Assembly: GCA_009760855.2 (NCBI GenBank)
Contig: WPIO01000001.1
Coordinates: 6,177,501-6,239,500 of the forward strand
DNA length: 62,000 nt
Source: Cristatella mucedo
Lineage: Eukaryota; Bryozoa; Phylactolaemata; Cristatellidae
Reading direction: 5' to 3'
The translations under genes were made by a program, and so were the position numbers. Of this stretch, positions 28,657 through 47,959 are shown in pieces. Each line of letters starts with the position of its first letter. Positions within the stretch are counted from its first letter, which is position 1. The notes under the pieces are model-generated. The model had not been told where the DNA came from, searched no databases, and saw nothing but the letters and a program-made list of their open reading frames with translations.

Positions 28657-28877
28657 GTAGTTTATTTATTATTTAGGGCTAGTGGACAAGGCAGCCGACA
28701 GATCAGTGCGTGCCTCATCGTGGCAAAGTTTTTCGTGCAACAGAGGAGCGTGCAGCTAGGTTAGCGAGCAGCGAGCAGTTTGTTTCGTACGCGTAGGTCG
28801 ATCACCCTGCAGCTTCCTTGCACAGGCCGCTGCAACAGGTGCTTTATCCGTGGTGGCAGGCTGCAGAGAGAGATAAA

Positions 28878-28878
<1 letters not shown>

Positions 28879-28959
<81 letters not shown>

Positions 28960-28990
28960 GGAGAGAGAGAGAGAGGAGAGAGAGAGATAG
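28879..28990. repeat. (TA)n followed by (GA)n
   Basis: A (TA)n block (about 28879-28916) passes directly into a purine block of (GA)n with ggaga interruptions up to about 28990. Confidence 0.97.
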
Positions 28991-29235
28991 TCATGGAGCT
29001 GCCAGACCTAGCCGTGGAGGGAGCCTCGGCTCGGGTCGGTGGTCCCAACAAATGGTCCTTCGAGGAGGAAGTTGGTTCGCACAGCAGATCGAGACTGGCA
29101 ATCGAGCCGCAAGGCGAAGGTTTGTCAGCGGTAGATGAGCTTCACTGATGGGGACTTTGGCAGCGCCCCGGAAGTGTTCGTTCCGTAGAAATTCCATTGC
29201 TGCTCGTTTGATCGGCTACATCGATTTTACAGCAT

Positions 29236-29302
29236 AAGTAAAGTGCCCAGATAAAGATCAAGTTCTCTGAGGGCGCTCTAAAAATAATGCATTATTACTA
29301 AT
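29236..29302 (+). mobile_element. L2 3' tail fragment
   Basis: Reads taagtaaagtgcccagataa then gttctctgagggcgctctaa and a short AT-rich end, matching the untranslated end of the L2 copies at 16251 and 47960. Confidence 0.8.
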
Positions 29303-30448
29303 ATAATTGGGAACTCTGCACCCAGTGTACATACCAGAGACCGCAGTGGTATGCTGGCCCGTGCCAATTTTAGCGCTCGTCAGTCCGATTCCTGAGTGCC
29401 TTTAGGTTTGCCATTAGCTATTAAGTTGATCTTACCGCCAGTCAATTTGAGAGCGCTACTTGCTATTCACATGCCATTTTCGAGATTACAAAGGTGCCTT
29501 GGAGTTTATAGAATCTGACACGCCGGAAGTCTGGCAGCGAACGCAGCACGGGTATTTAGTCTTCGCTGTATATAGTCTGCATAGATATAGAGGCTGAAAT
29601 TGCACTGGTCAAAAGCAGCGGCAGCAGACAGGCTGCATAGTGTGAAAAGACGTAGGCCTAGAAAGCGATTGAAGTAGGAGCTAGTCGCTGAGGTACTTCA
29701 TACTTCAAAGGGTCGTCGTTTTAACCGCTCGCGCAATCCGCTTTGCCTCGGCGCTCGATCCACGGGTCGATCGATCGATCGATCGATCGATCGATCGATC
29801 GCCGGTCCGCGGCCCCGGCTTCGTGTGCCCCTATACCGCGGACCGACTCACTATGAACCGCGAGCTCGCGTGAATTCCATGTATTCCATAAGGTTCACTT
29901 TGTATTGATTATCGCTTTATAGAATGGACGTACTATAATCGTAGAGGATTTATTTGATTCACACTCATCTAGTTAATCCCGTTAATCAGCTAACAACAGG
30001 TTGGGCAGACTCAAACCGAGACCAAATGCCCCATCGACGGAGTCCATAATGCGTTAAGTAATCACGTTTTTGAGGCTCTTTACTACCTGCTTATTCGTAA
30101 AATGGATCAGAAGTATTATCAAGTTTATCGTTAGTTACATTCTATTCAAGCGTCTTTCGTTCATGCACTATCAATCAACTAGCCTCCGCGAAGCAACAAA
30201 TGGCAGACAACTTGCAAGTGCCAGTATAGTATGCCAAGTAAGCCTTGAGAGCGACGATTAGACCTTGCAGGGCAGGTTAGAAGCTAAAGGCGAGCAGTTT
30301 ACGTGCTTCTGTTGGGCTGCCTGCCAGCCCGGTTTGTTATTGTTGAGTGCAGATTGCTAAAAAATATCTCCAAAGCTTAACAGGAACACTCGTCGTGCAA
30401 TACATTATCTGATCACTTATTTGTAGTCAGCACCCCCGTCAAGGAACA
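29303..30448. other. no gene recognised
   Basis: Unassigned apart from the tetranucleotide array at 29767. A possible degenerate RT block on the minus strand near 29600-29640 is too short to call. Confidence 0.4.
29767..29801. repeat. (TCGA)n microsatellite
   Basis: About nine units of the self-complementary tetranucleotide tcga. CpG is intact in every unit. Confidence 0.97.
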
Positions 30449-30558
30449 ATAGTAATAATAATAGGAAGAAGAACACACTTGATAAAGTGCCCTCAGAGAG
30501 CTCAATCTCCTTCTAGGCGCTTTACATTTGCTGCAAAAGAAAGACGGTTGAATGGTTA
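30449..30558 (-). mobile_element. L2 3' tail fragment
   Basis: Degenerate (AAT)n, then cacttgataaagtgccctca and ctaggcgctttacatttgct; ends near ggttgaatggttag, as in other minus-strand tail copies. Confidence 0.88.
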
Positions 30559-31182
30559 GTGGTAGCATGCTCGGTAAACAACAAGAATATCACGGTTAGG
30601 GGTAACATTCACAGGGTTTAGGTTCAGCGCCGACATAATCCTTCTTCTGAGCAGTCAACAGCCACACACGCAACCCCGACCTAAAGAAAGGACCCTTGAG
30701 CTTGAGCTTCAAATCCTTTCGTTCGAGGCAGGAGCGAATGCATCAGCTACTTGGACGGCAGGAGCCAACCGGATGTCAGGCGATAGTTCAGCTTCGAAGT
30801 CACATGACCAGGAGAACAATACCTGTCCTGCTCTCATAAGCCAGTCTGCCCTCTCCTGCATACAGCATCCTATTACTAGCTTCCCGCGGATCCTGAACCG
30901 GAATCAAAAGATCACCGGTGACTCTAGCAAGATTTTGGCAGCTTGCGACGTCAGTCAGAAATCAGGTTTACAAGAACAGAGTATCCGGTAGCTGCCAAGC
31001 GGTCCATTTCGTCTAGCATACCAAAAGGAGCAATCTTGGCTGCAGCCGTTTTTTGTTTGGGGCCCCAAACTCGAAATTCACGTCCTATCTTTTAGCGTTA
31101 CTTTTATCTCAGGGCCATTGGCAGGATTGAATAAATACACAACAAAGAAGCGTTTTTAAAGCATCCATGACAACTCATTCTC
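30559..31182. other. open frame without recognised product
   Basis: A plus-strand frame stays open from about 30590 to a stop at 30991 (roughly 130 codons). It includes an ATG at 30773 followed by SGDSSASKSHDQENNTC. The composition is protein-like, but there is no clear acceptor, no donor and no domain. A frame of this length is expected by chance somewhere in 62 kb. Confidence 0.2.
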
Positions 31183-31224
<42 letters not shown>

Positions 31225-31535
31225 CCTCTCTCCTTCTCTCTTTAGATACCTCACTTAAGCTGGAAAGGAAGGATATAAACTGATTGGTGACAAGGCCATC
31301 CACGACTGAAGCATGCACGAAGTCGTAAAAGATGACCCATGTGGACAAAGTACCTGTAATGCGCCTTAAGGGAACTAAATGTCTGTCTGTCTGTCTCTGT
31401 CTCTGTCTCTCTCTGTCTCTGTCTCTCTCTGTCTATCTCTGTCTCTATCTATCTCTGTCTCTGTCTCTGTCTCTGTCTTTGTCTCTGTCTCTATCTCTCT
31501 CTGTCTCTCTGTCTCTCTCTGTCTTTCCCTCTCTG
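31183..31535. repeat. (CT)n and (TGTC)/(TC) pyrimidine-rich arrays
   Basis: Two blocks: ctctctct at about 31183-31240 and a mixed tctgtctctgtc array at about 31380-31535, separated by unique sequence. Not coding. Confidence 0.95.
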
Positions 31536-31699
31536 CGTGCCCCTCCTAAGCTGCAAAAGAAGCATATAAACTATTTAGTGATTACAACATGCTCATCCAC
31601 AGTATGCATGTGGTGAATAAGTAATGGTCGTTCGTCCAAGCGTATGTGTGAGGAACGGGTGGGTTTTACTTCGCTTCCTAACCGGCAAGGAGAGAGTTA

Positions 31700-31870
31700 C
31701 TAATGCTTAGCAGTGACTTCGCAGGTGCTGGACTAACTTGGCTTCTACACTCTTATCCAAACGAATGCGACCGATTTCTGTAATATACCGTAACTGAAAA
31801 TAGGCAGCTGTGACTTCGGATTTAGTAAGCAAGTCTAGCGAAAGGTCTTGCTCTACTAACGCGCACATAT
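31700..31870 (-). pseudogene. L2-group LINE fragment (C-terminal region)
   Basis: The minus-strand frame reads DLSLDLLTKSEVTAAYFQLR then YITEIGRIRLDKSVEAKLV, matching SDLSLDDHI...SAYFQLHNVAKIR of the copy at 16251. Confidence 0.7.
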
Positions 31871-32014
31871 TCCGTCCAGCGGCTACAGGAGAAATTATGG
31901 GTGAGCGAAAGAAGGGGTGAGAATTAGGCTTCCACTTCCAGCCACTGAGAGACGCGCTGCTTGCTTGCTTGACTCGTCTGCCGCGAGGGCCGTGACTGTC
32001 GCGTAACGTCACTT

Positions 32015-32350
32015 CTGTGTGCCTGCACTGGCTACCCATCGAGCAGTGCATTGGCGATGCACGATCCTGTCGCGCACCTGCCGGTCACTCTGCCTTATCT
32101 GCCTGTGACTTACCTTGCTGAAAAACCAGCTGCTCTGTCTTCCCTCCGCCTGGCAACCCTCTCCTTCCTTCCTTCCTTCCTTCCTTCTCATTCCGTTCCC
32201 ATGCCCTTTCCTCTGTCGAAGACAATATGCATTTGGTCACTACGCAACTCCAAGAAACTCTATGCCGACCGATATTCCTCGACTTGACATTTTAAAGCAG
32301 AGCGAAAATCCTACCTGCTCCTCGCACCGTACGTTTGGTCCGGTGAATAG
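32015..32350 (+). pseudogene. L2-group LINE fragment, diverged
   Basis: Begins ctgcactggctacccatcga, the LHWLP block of L2 polyproteins. It continues with heavily diverged sequence and a small ccttccttcc run near 32164-32188. It faces the minus-strand fragment at 31700. Confidence 0.5.
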
Positions 32351-32412
32351 TCTTTTATGAACTTTTGCTGCATGCGTCAATCATGCACGTTGCTAGCACT
32401 AAATACAGTAAA

Positions 32413-32572
32413 GGTCAGCTGATTAAACAGCCTCATTTACGCTGCGGCAGAAGAGCCTTGGAGTTATCACCATAGCTTGCAGTAAGCCATGCAGACTTGC
32501 CTCCTGCAGCAGCCGGACTCGAACCCACGACTTTCGTTGTGAAGTGCGAGCACGTTACACGTAGGCCAAGAT
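32413..32572 (-). mobile_element. SINE family B copy
   Basis: Complement order gtcagctgattaaacagcct, gcggcagaagagccttgg, ctcgaacccacgactttcgt and a diverged head. It is followed by a pure (GA)n array. Confidence 0.85.
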
Positions 32573-32583
32573 ACGAATCAGTT

Positions 32584-32585
<2 letters not shown>

Positions 32586-32677
<92 letters not shown>
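32586..32677. repeat. (GA)n microsatellite, about 92 bp
   Basis: Pure alternating GA with no interruption. Confidence 0.98.
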
Positions 32678-32681
<4 letters not shown>

Positions 32682-34068
32682 TAAGAGTGATAAATAATTA
32701 GGACGCTGATAAGATGGCAAGGGTAGAAAGCGCGGCTAGTAAAGGCGCTACTCCGTCTAGCTTCTGCCGGATGGAGCGCTTTACCGAACGCTTATCTGCC
32801 CACGCTATTCATTGCCCAAGTCTTGTCGCCGTCGCGTGCGATTGCGAAATGACAAGCACACAGACATATATGAAATAGAGCAACTATTACCGGTTCAGAA
32901 TGCTATTGTTCAGTATGTCAATAATAAGATTCTGGATAGCGCCGGTCTTTACGTTGTCTTGCTTCTATGAGCGTTGTCTTTTCGTCACCAAGTTAAGAAA
33001 TTTAGCTTCGATCTGCGTAAAACGCTCGGCAATGAGACTGCAAGGAATTTTGAAGAGTCTGCAAGGCTGGAAAGGCCAAGGTGCCGGGATGAAAAGGAAC
33101 GAAAAAGACGGGGAAAGGACTGCTTAAATTGGCCGGAAACTGGAGGTTCAATGTCGCCACCTCGTTCCATATTTCCACGGCACCCCTGTAAGACTGTTTG
33201 CAGGTTACGGAGCCATCATTGTGCCTAGCTAAAGGCTCTCGCCGCTCAGATCGGCGCGGCTAGCTAGTCATTTATTTTTTGCGTTGTTCACTCCGCGACT
33301 AGTGGACCGCAACTCGGTGGCTCACTTTTACTTATAGACTTTCGCATTTAGTCGTCGTCTGCTTTTTTTTAGCTTGTCTAAAGTGAGCTCACCTGCCCAC
33401 TGTCAGCAATGTTAAGACTATATCTTAGATCTCACGACTGCTACCTCTGAAAAGACACTTCTTATATGGCTCTCTCTCTCTCTCTCCCTCTCTCTCTTTC
33501 TCCATCTTCATGGGTTTCAAGGAATTTTTCCCGCGGAACGCGTTGCGACGTTGGGTGCAGAATTATGGAGCACAGCAGCTTGATAAGGTGCAGATGTTCA
33601 CGTAACGTGCCGTTCGCTTTTGGTGGCTGACCGGAAAGCCCCGTAGGTCTGCTCAATCCGGCAGAGAGCTCCGACGCTCTAGGTGCCTGCTGAGCGTACA
33701 TTTTAACCCAGCTAGCCAAGTAGGAGGACGCCGGCTATTCTGAATCTAGTCAACCCCGAGTATCGTGCACTGCTCGACTGCTCGGGGGAGTGTCCGAGAA
33801 CGCTCTTCAGATTATTTAAAAGTATAAAATCTTTTTTCATCGAACAGAGATGTGGACACTTACAAGCCTGTATTGCAAATTGTGTACATGTTCATCAGCT
33901 CGCTGCCCGATGCCCAGCTCTAGGAGTAATCGAGGTTATGAAAGATATCCCGGCTAAAGCAGTTGCAGCAGTGCGATTGAAGGACGACTGCTGGTTAAGC
34001 TCACGCACGAGAAATAAAAGATAAAGCTCTTCACGGAGCGTGCGAGTCCTACATTTCTGCTGTTGCAG
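32678..34068. other. no gene recognised; upstream intron of the 34069 gene
   Basis: Contains a charged plus-strand frame near 32998-33228 (KKFSFDLRKTLGNETARNFE) that lacks a supported acceptor, and a short (CT)n run at 33468-33500. The right end (acatttctgctgttgcag) is a strong acceptor for the exon at 34069, so this stretch is presumably intronic. Confidence 0.4.
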
Positions 34069-42738
<8,670 letters not shown>

Positions 42739-45700
42739 GTGCACAGTGGCAGAAGAGGGCGCCGCATCTATTCCTTCGGCACCATAGGCAGCCACCGAAT
42801 GCATTTGTCGAATGCAATTGCCTCGAGGCAGATACATAGGACTGTTGTGAAAACTAATGGATCGAAACTAGATGCCGAGAAAGCTTTGAAATAATGCTGT
42901 GCACACTCATGCCTTGAGCAGCTGCCCCCACTGCTGCTACTACTGCTGTGGGTCTTGTACACTTTTTTCATTTAATAGAGCCAATCTAGGTTGCACGACT
43001 TTGGCCACATGCCGTCGAATGATGCACTGGCTTTCGGTGGCAGCCCTCGAGTTTGTGACCCGGACACGTGCCGAGGGCGCACTATGCTAGGCAGCTGTTG
43101 TCTTATCCGGGGTTCTCAGGAGCTGCGCCGAACTTGTTTGTTGCCTCTTGAGCTGACTCAGTGGAAAGTCGCCTCACTCTGCCCTGGCCAGCTCCTGGTG
43201 GCCGCCGGCCATCTGTGTGCCTTGGCTGTGCTCAGGTGCATGCTCTTGCACCGACTGACGACTATGCCAAGACTGTATTCTGTGAGTCGTTTAGATCACA
43301 GACGCTAGAGCACTTCGTTAGTCACTGAACTGTCCATGAACTCTTGCCGACCAGGCATTTAGTCGCTTGCATTTGAACCAGGCAGTGGCATGTTCAACTC
43401 CAACAAAAGCATAGCAGGATGTCACCGAGTGCATTCTTGGCCTAATGGCTTTAACCCCCTGCCAGTGTGTGCACTTTGCTAATATCAACTGGCCTCAGTC
43501 CATGGCTAGGAGGATGCGTCTGAAAAGGGTTACACCCCTCCAATCTCAGCCACTGCTATTTCGGTTAGATTTACTCAACCTCAGCCACCGTATAGCCACC
43601 GAACAGTGCAAAACGGTCGCCCTGTGTGCTGCTGAAGGTAACAGGATGCAGAAGGGCCAGGCCAGGCCCCAGCTATGGCCGGACCGTGGCACGAAGCGAC
43701 TGCTGGGATCGAGCGACGTGCCAAGCGCATAGGCAGAGCAGCACGTCCTGTCACCTGCGAATGAAGCCGGCGCCTTCTCGTGAGTCCTTCGGTTCTGAGG
43801 TGTGCACATGGGGCGGTACTAACCGCAGAACCACTGGTCTAGCAGGTCTGTCCGACAAGGAAATGAAACGCACGAGCACCCATATGTGCTTTGCATTTGG
43901 CCAGAGCATTCTACACTGTACTTTGCCCTAATTGTGGGGTGCACCAAGCCAAGGCAACCACCGCTTGGTGCACAAGACTTTCGCAAGCTTGCAGGTTTTA
44001 CAAGCACTTCCCAGAGGGCAGAAAGTCCAAAAAATAGACGTCAAAAGTCACTGGACTGATGCTGTGGCAGGAGTAGTAAATCTCAACAAGTATGTTTAAT
44101 TCTACTGTCAGTCTCGCATCCATTCTACCGAGTGATTGACCGACATGCTGTCTCCTCCTCCCTCCCTCCCTCCCTCTCCCCTCTCTCCCCCTCTCTCCCT
44201 TCCCTCCCTCTCCCCTCCCTCCCTCCCTTCCTCGCTCTCTCATCTCTTCCCCCTCCCTCCCTCCCTCTCCCCTCCCCCTCTCTTTCTCTTTCTTTGCAGA
44301 CACGGGTCTCCACTTCTTTCCTTCCCGTATGCTAGCTAATCAGTAAAGTGCTGGTTCTGTATTGTTCAAGCCACCGACGGTCACTTCAGCAGGCCCTGGA
44401 TGAGCATTGAATCGTTCCACGATTAGCTCCCCTGTGAGGCCCATGATCCGTAGCACAAGTACTTGGAGTAGCACAAACAACTGGAGTCCTCTTAATACTC
44501 GATAGTAAAGCGGGTCCTTGCTGCCGCACCGGCTGTTTGTCGGTCTTCCAAGCCAAGGCTCGTTCTTTTACTAGTGCAATTAGTAGTATTACCTGACTAT
44601 TCTGTTGCTTTTGCTAGATAACAGATTTTAATTTTTGTGGTAGAGAACAAATTGGGTTTGCCTAATCCCACTAGTAACTAGAGGGTAATAATTCAATAAT
44701 AGCTCCTGTTTCACAAAAACTTTGCTCCTGTCGCTAGGACAAGGAGCTTTTATATTTTCCTGGTTTTGCTGTTAAGCCTGTTGCAGCAGTAAGGCTTGAA
44801 GGTACAGTGCTCGTTGTACCATTACTCGAATTAGTGCACGTAGATAAACACAGCACTATTGTGTAGTATTGATAGAGTCGTTGGTGTACAAGTGCCTTAA
44901 AACGATCATTTTAATTTATGTCTACTGCTGAGTAAGGGAACAGTGATTCGACATATTTGATTGGCATGCCAGAGATTCCTTGCACTCAATAGATGCATCT
45001 TGCTACGTATGAGGAATACCTAACAAGACACAAGCAAAAAACATGTTCCGTGAAAGCATTTGTTAAGATGTGCGACTACAAAGCATACATTGGTTTGACT
45101 GTCGGCATCAACACAAGCCCTAGGCACCTTAGTTAACATGTGACACTGCAAAGGAACTTTTGAAGATAATGAGAACAAAAGCTTCTAGATTCGATTCTGG
45201 CTCTACATTAAGTAATGTGTGAAATATAATTTTCGTAGTTTATCTATTTCTGGTATGCTCACAGGCTGGTGCAGGGGGGAGTAGAGAGCAGCAAAGAGTG
45301 TTATCCCAAGACTTTGGCTGGAACTGGCTGACCACTACAGCAATTACTCATTTTACCTGATGCACCCTTCCTAATGACGAACTGGCAAGCAGGCACCTAT
45401 GTTAATTTTTATTTGTGTTATAATCTTTGCGACCTAATATGAACCAAAAGATGCAAATTTTTCAGTTTTCTAATCGGAAATGGGTGAAATTTCAAGTTAA
45501 CGACTGTCATGGTCACAAGACAAGGTTTGTGAGGAACAATGGCCGTTTTTTAAACTTCTGAGACATAAGCAATAATGAAATAGCACATATTACCAAAAGA
45601 CAAATATTAGGTTACTTGCTTAGCCTTATTACTTAAGGACACCTCAACATACAACACAGAGGAAAAAGCTTATTGTAAAGTCAATTGATGAGAAATTCGC

Positions 45701-45915
45701 ATGACTTAATTCATAGCATGGAGGCATCGAACCTGCTAGCCCTTCAGATGCCACGTGATCTCGTACACCGGTCTGGTTGATGCTTTGCCAGTGGTGACAA
45801 AGAAGCACTGCATATCACACTGCGATCTGGCGTGTCAATCGACAAGGACAAGTATGCTCCCACAAGTAGGAGAATGAGTGACCTTGCCTGGCCTTTGGTT
45901 CAAATCTTCACTACA
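42739..45915. other. 3' flank of the 34069 gene; nothing firmly recognised
   Basis: The first part is presumably 3' untranslated sequence, but no clear AATAAA was found. A pyrimidine-rich array lies at about 44150-44302. The remainder is unassigned AT-rich DNA. Confidence 0.4.
44150..44302. repeat. (CCCT)/(CT) pyrimidine-rich array
   Basis: About 150 bp of imperfect ctccctccctctcccc; the glycine/arginine/glutamate-rich frames across it are not coding. Confidence 0.95.
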
Positions 45916-46050
45916 TAAACTATTTGAATAGCACCTTGAGAGAACTTAGTCTCTATTCAGTTGCTTCACATATGCCTCGGGGTTCGATCCCACGACCTCA
46001 GCCAGACTTTGATTGGTGGCGAGCACCTTAGCCACTGTGCCAAACCAGCT
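45916..46050 (-). mobile_element. SINE family A copy
   Basis: Complement order tgaatagcaccttgagagaa, cttagtctctattcagttgc, ggggttcgatcccacgacct, ccttagccactgtgccaaac. Confidence 0.9.
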
Positions 46051-46644
46051 TTGCCAGCCCTTCGGCCATTTGGGACAGCCGATGAAGCTCTGCCATTAGG
46101 TCTACCTAACAGGGGAAATGATCTCGAGATGTATCCAGAAGCACCATTTCTACGAATCTGTGCTCGCACTCGAGAGAGGACGGGCAACCGTGACTGGTGC
46201 TGTAAATCCCCATCAACAAGCAGCACTGGATGCCGAAAGTGGGCCCGATGGCCCATATACTACTACTACCTGCTCGACGCCACGGGCTCCCGGATGTCCT
46301 CTGGCTGCAGGTGGTCAATAGTCTGACTGCTGATTCCTAAGCCTGACAGGTTCATAAAGAAGTCTTAGTTGCTCCCTACCGGGTTCAAATCGAGAGCCAA
46401 CACGCTATCCATGTTATCCTAGCTCTGCTGACCTGGCTTGTCAAAGAATTCTAAATGGGGGAACTGGCAGGCAGCTAAGCATGGCAGTCAACAAGTTGGC
46501 TGCTTCTACGGAAATGATTTGACATTGACTTGTGACTCGAATGATCATTGACACCCGAACGTGGTGCTTGTGGTAGCAGCTTGGCGTGCGGAAAGCGTCA
46601 CAAGATATCTAGCATAGCGTAGAGCAACCGCGTAGCGGCAGCAA

Positions 46645-46684
<40 letters not shown>

Positions 46685-47547
46685 TGACGAACAGCGAGGC
46701 CAGAGCAAAGAGTAGTTGCCGCATGAGCAGTAGCTTCCTCGAAGGAACTATTTGCGCATGTTGTCGACAGCCTCAGAAATCTTCGAGCTGTGAAAGCCTA
46801 AGATAGCTTGCAGTGTTACATGCTCACTGTTGCAACTAGTTCACTCCTCAAAAGGAATCCAGTCGGTAACGATTGAACAGACTAATTACCTAGTTTTTAC
46901 TTTATCCACAGTTTTATTTTGGCACACAGTTAGCAGTTGCTAAACAGAAATTAAAACCACCATGCTTCTACAAAAATACTATAATGACATTACAACATAG
47001 TACAATGAAAAGTGACAGATAACTTCCATGTAGCATATCCGGAACTTACGAAACCATCACTGTAGCACCCTTTGTAACATGATGACCATCTGGTTCTAAG
47101 TCTTCCGGATGTGAAATGCGAAGCCCCTGTATTCCTATTGGCCAAGAAAAAAATGCTCAACGTCTAGCCAAAATAGCACTATAAAAGCATTTCAGAGCTT
47201 AGCGAACAGTGCTTTTAGTTGACGTAACTAACATTATTTTCGAGAACTGGGAGGGAAAATGCATTCAGATGTGTTTTTTAGTCTGTCACATGCCACCTCT
47301 GCTGGCTTTCCACTAAGCTATTTCGCTACTACTGTAGCACTACCATCTGCTGTTAGACTGGGGTGCCAACCTTATGGACCATCTAGTCGCACTTCTGTAG
47401 TAGACCCAATTAAGGCCTCTGGAATTTCAGGAAGCAACATAAACTCACCACATTCCTTCCTTTGAATGCACGCGCTGTCATGTATGTCTTAATATTTTCG
47501 TTCTGCATTCCAACTCACTATCACTCCAGTTGTCGCAGCCTGGTATT

Positions 47548-47548
<1 letters not shown>
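46051..47548. other. no gene recognised
   Basis: A plus-strand frame at about 46118-46321 (ISRCIQKHHFYESVLALERG) lacks supported splice sites. A CAG array is at 46651. The rest is unassigned. Confidence 0.35.
46651..46683. repeat. (CAG)n trinucleotide array
   Basis: Eleven uninterrupted CAG units, preceded by imperfect cagcaacaagag. No long open frame carries it as polyglutamine. Confidence 0.97.

Positions 47549-47608
<60 letters not shown>
47549..47608. repeat. (GA)n microsatellite
   Basis: About 60 bp of pure AG. Confidence 0.98.
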
Positions 47609-47610
<2 letters not shown>

Positions 47611-47731
47611 AAATCTGGTTTGTGAGCAACCTGTACAAATGCGTCTAGAGCGCAACGCCACAAAAGCCAAAGCCATGACTGCTTGGGTCCCTGAGACACA
47701 CGTTATCTTTCCATATGCACCAATTCTAGCC

Positions 47732-47892
47732 CTGGTAGCTCACCAGATAAGGCGGTTGCTTTTCATGACCTCGGCCCCGAGGTCATGGGTTCGAATCCTG
47801 TAGTTGACAATCCTTTATCGCCACTACAAGCGGTGATGATGGCCATCAAAGTTCTTCTGTCGCTATACCAAAAGAGGCTTCTAAATCAGCTA
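47732..47892 (+). mobile_element. SINE family B copy, well preserved
   Basis: Head ctggtagctcaccagataag, tttcatgacctcggccccga, B-box region aggtcatgggttcgaatcct, body cactacaagcggtgatgatg, 3' end gttcttctgtcgctatacca then ggcttctaaatcagct. Confidence 0.9.
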
Positions 47893-47959
47893 GTATTTTT
47901 CTAAATATGGAGCAAGTCATGGTGCTCCTCTTCATTACCGGGTGACGAATACCATGAAA

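Noticed and set aside
30590-30991. About 130-codon plus-strand open frame
   Set aside because: No splice sites, domain or start context support it; the length is within chance expectation for the window.
46651-46683. Polyglutamine-coding exon
   Set aside because: The CAG array is not within a supported open reading frame.
47732-47892. tRNA gene, from the intact-looking B box
   Set aside because: The head lacks a full cloverleaf and the same sequence recurs with a fixed non-tRNA body and tail, so it is a SINE. The same holds for the other B-box hits.
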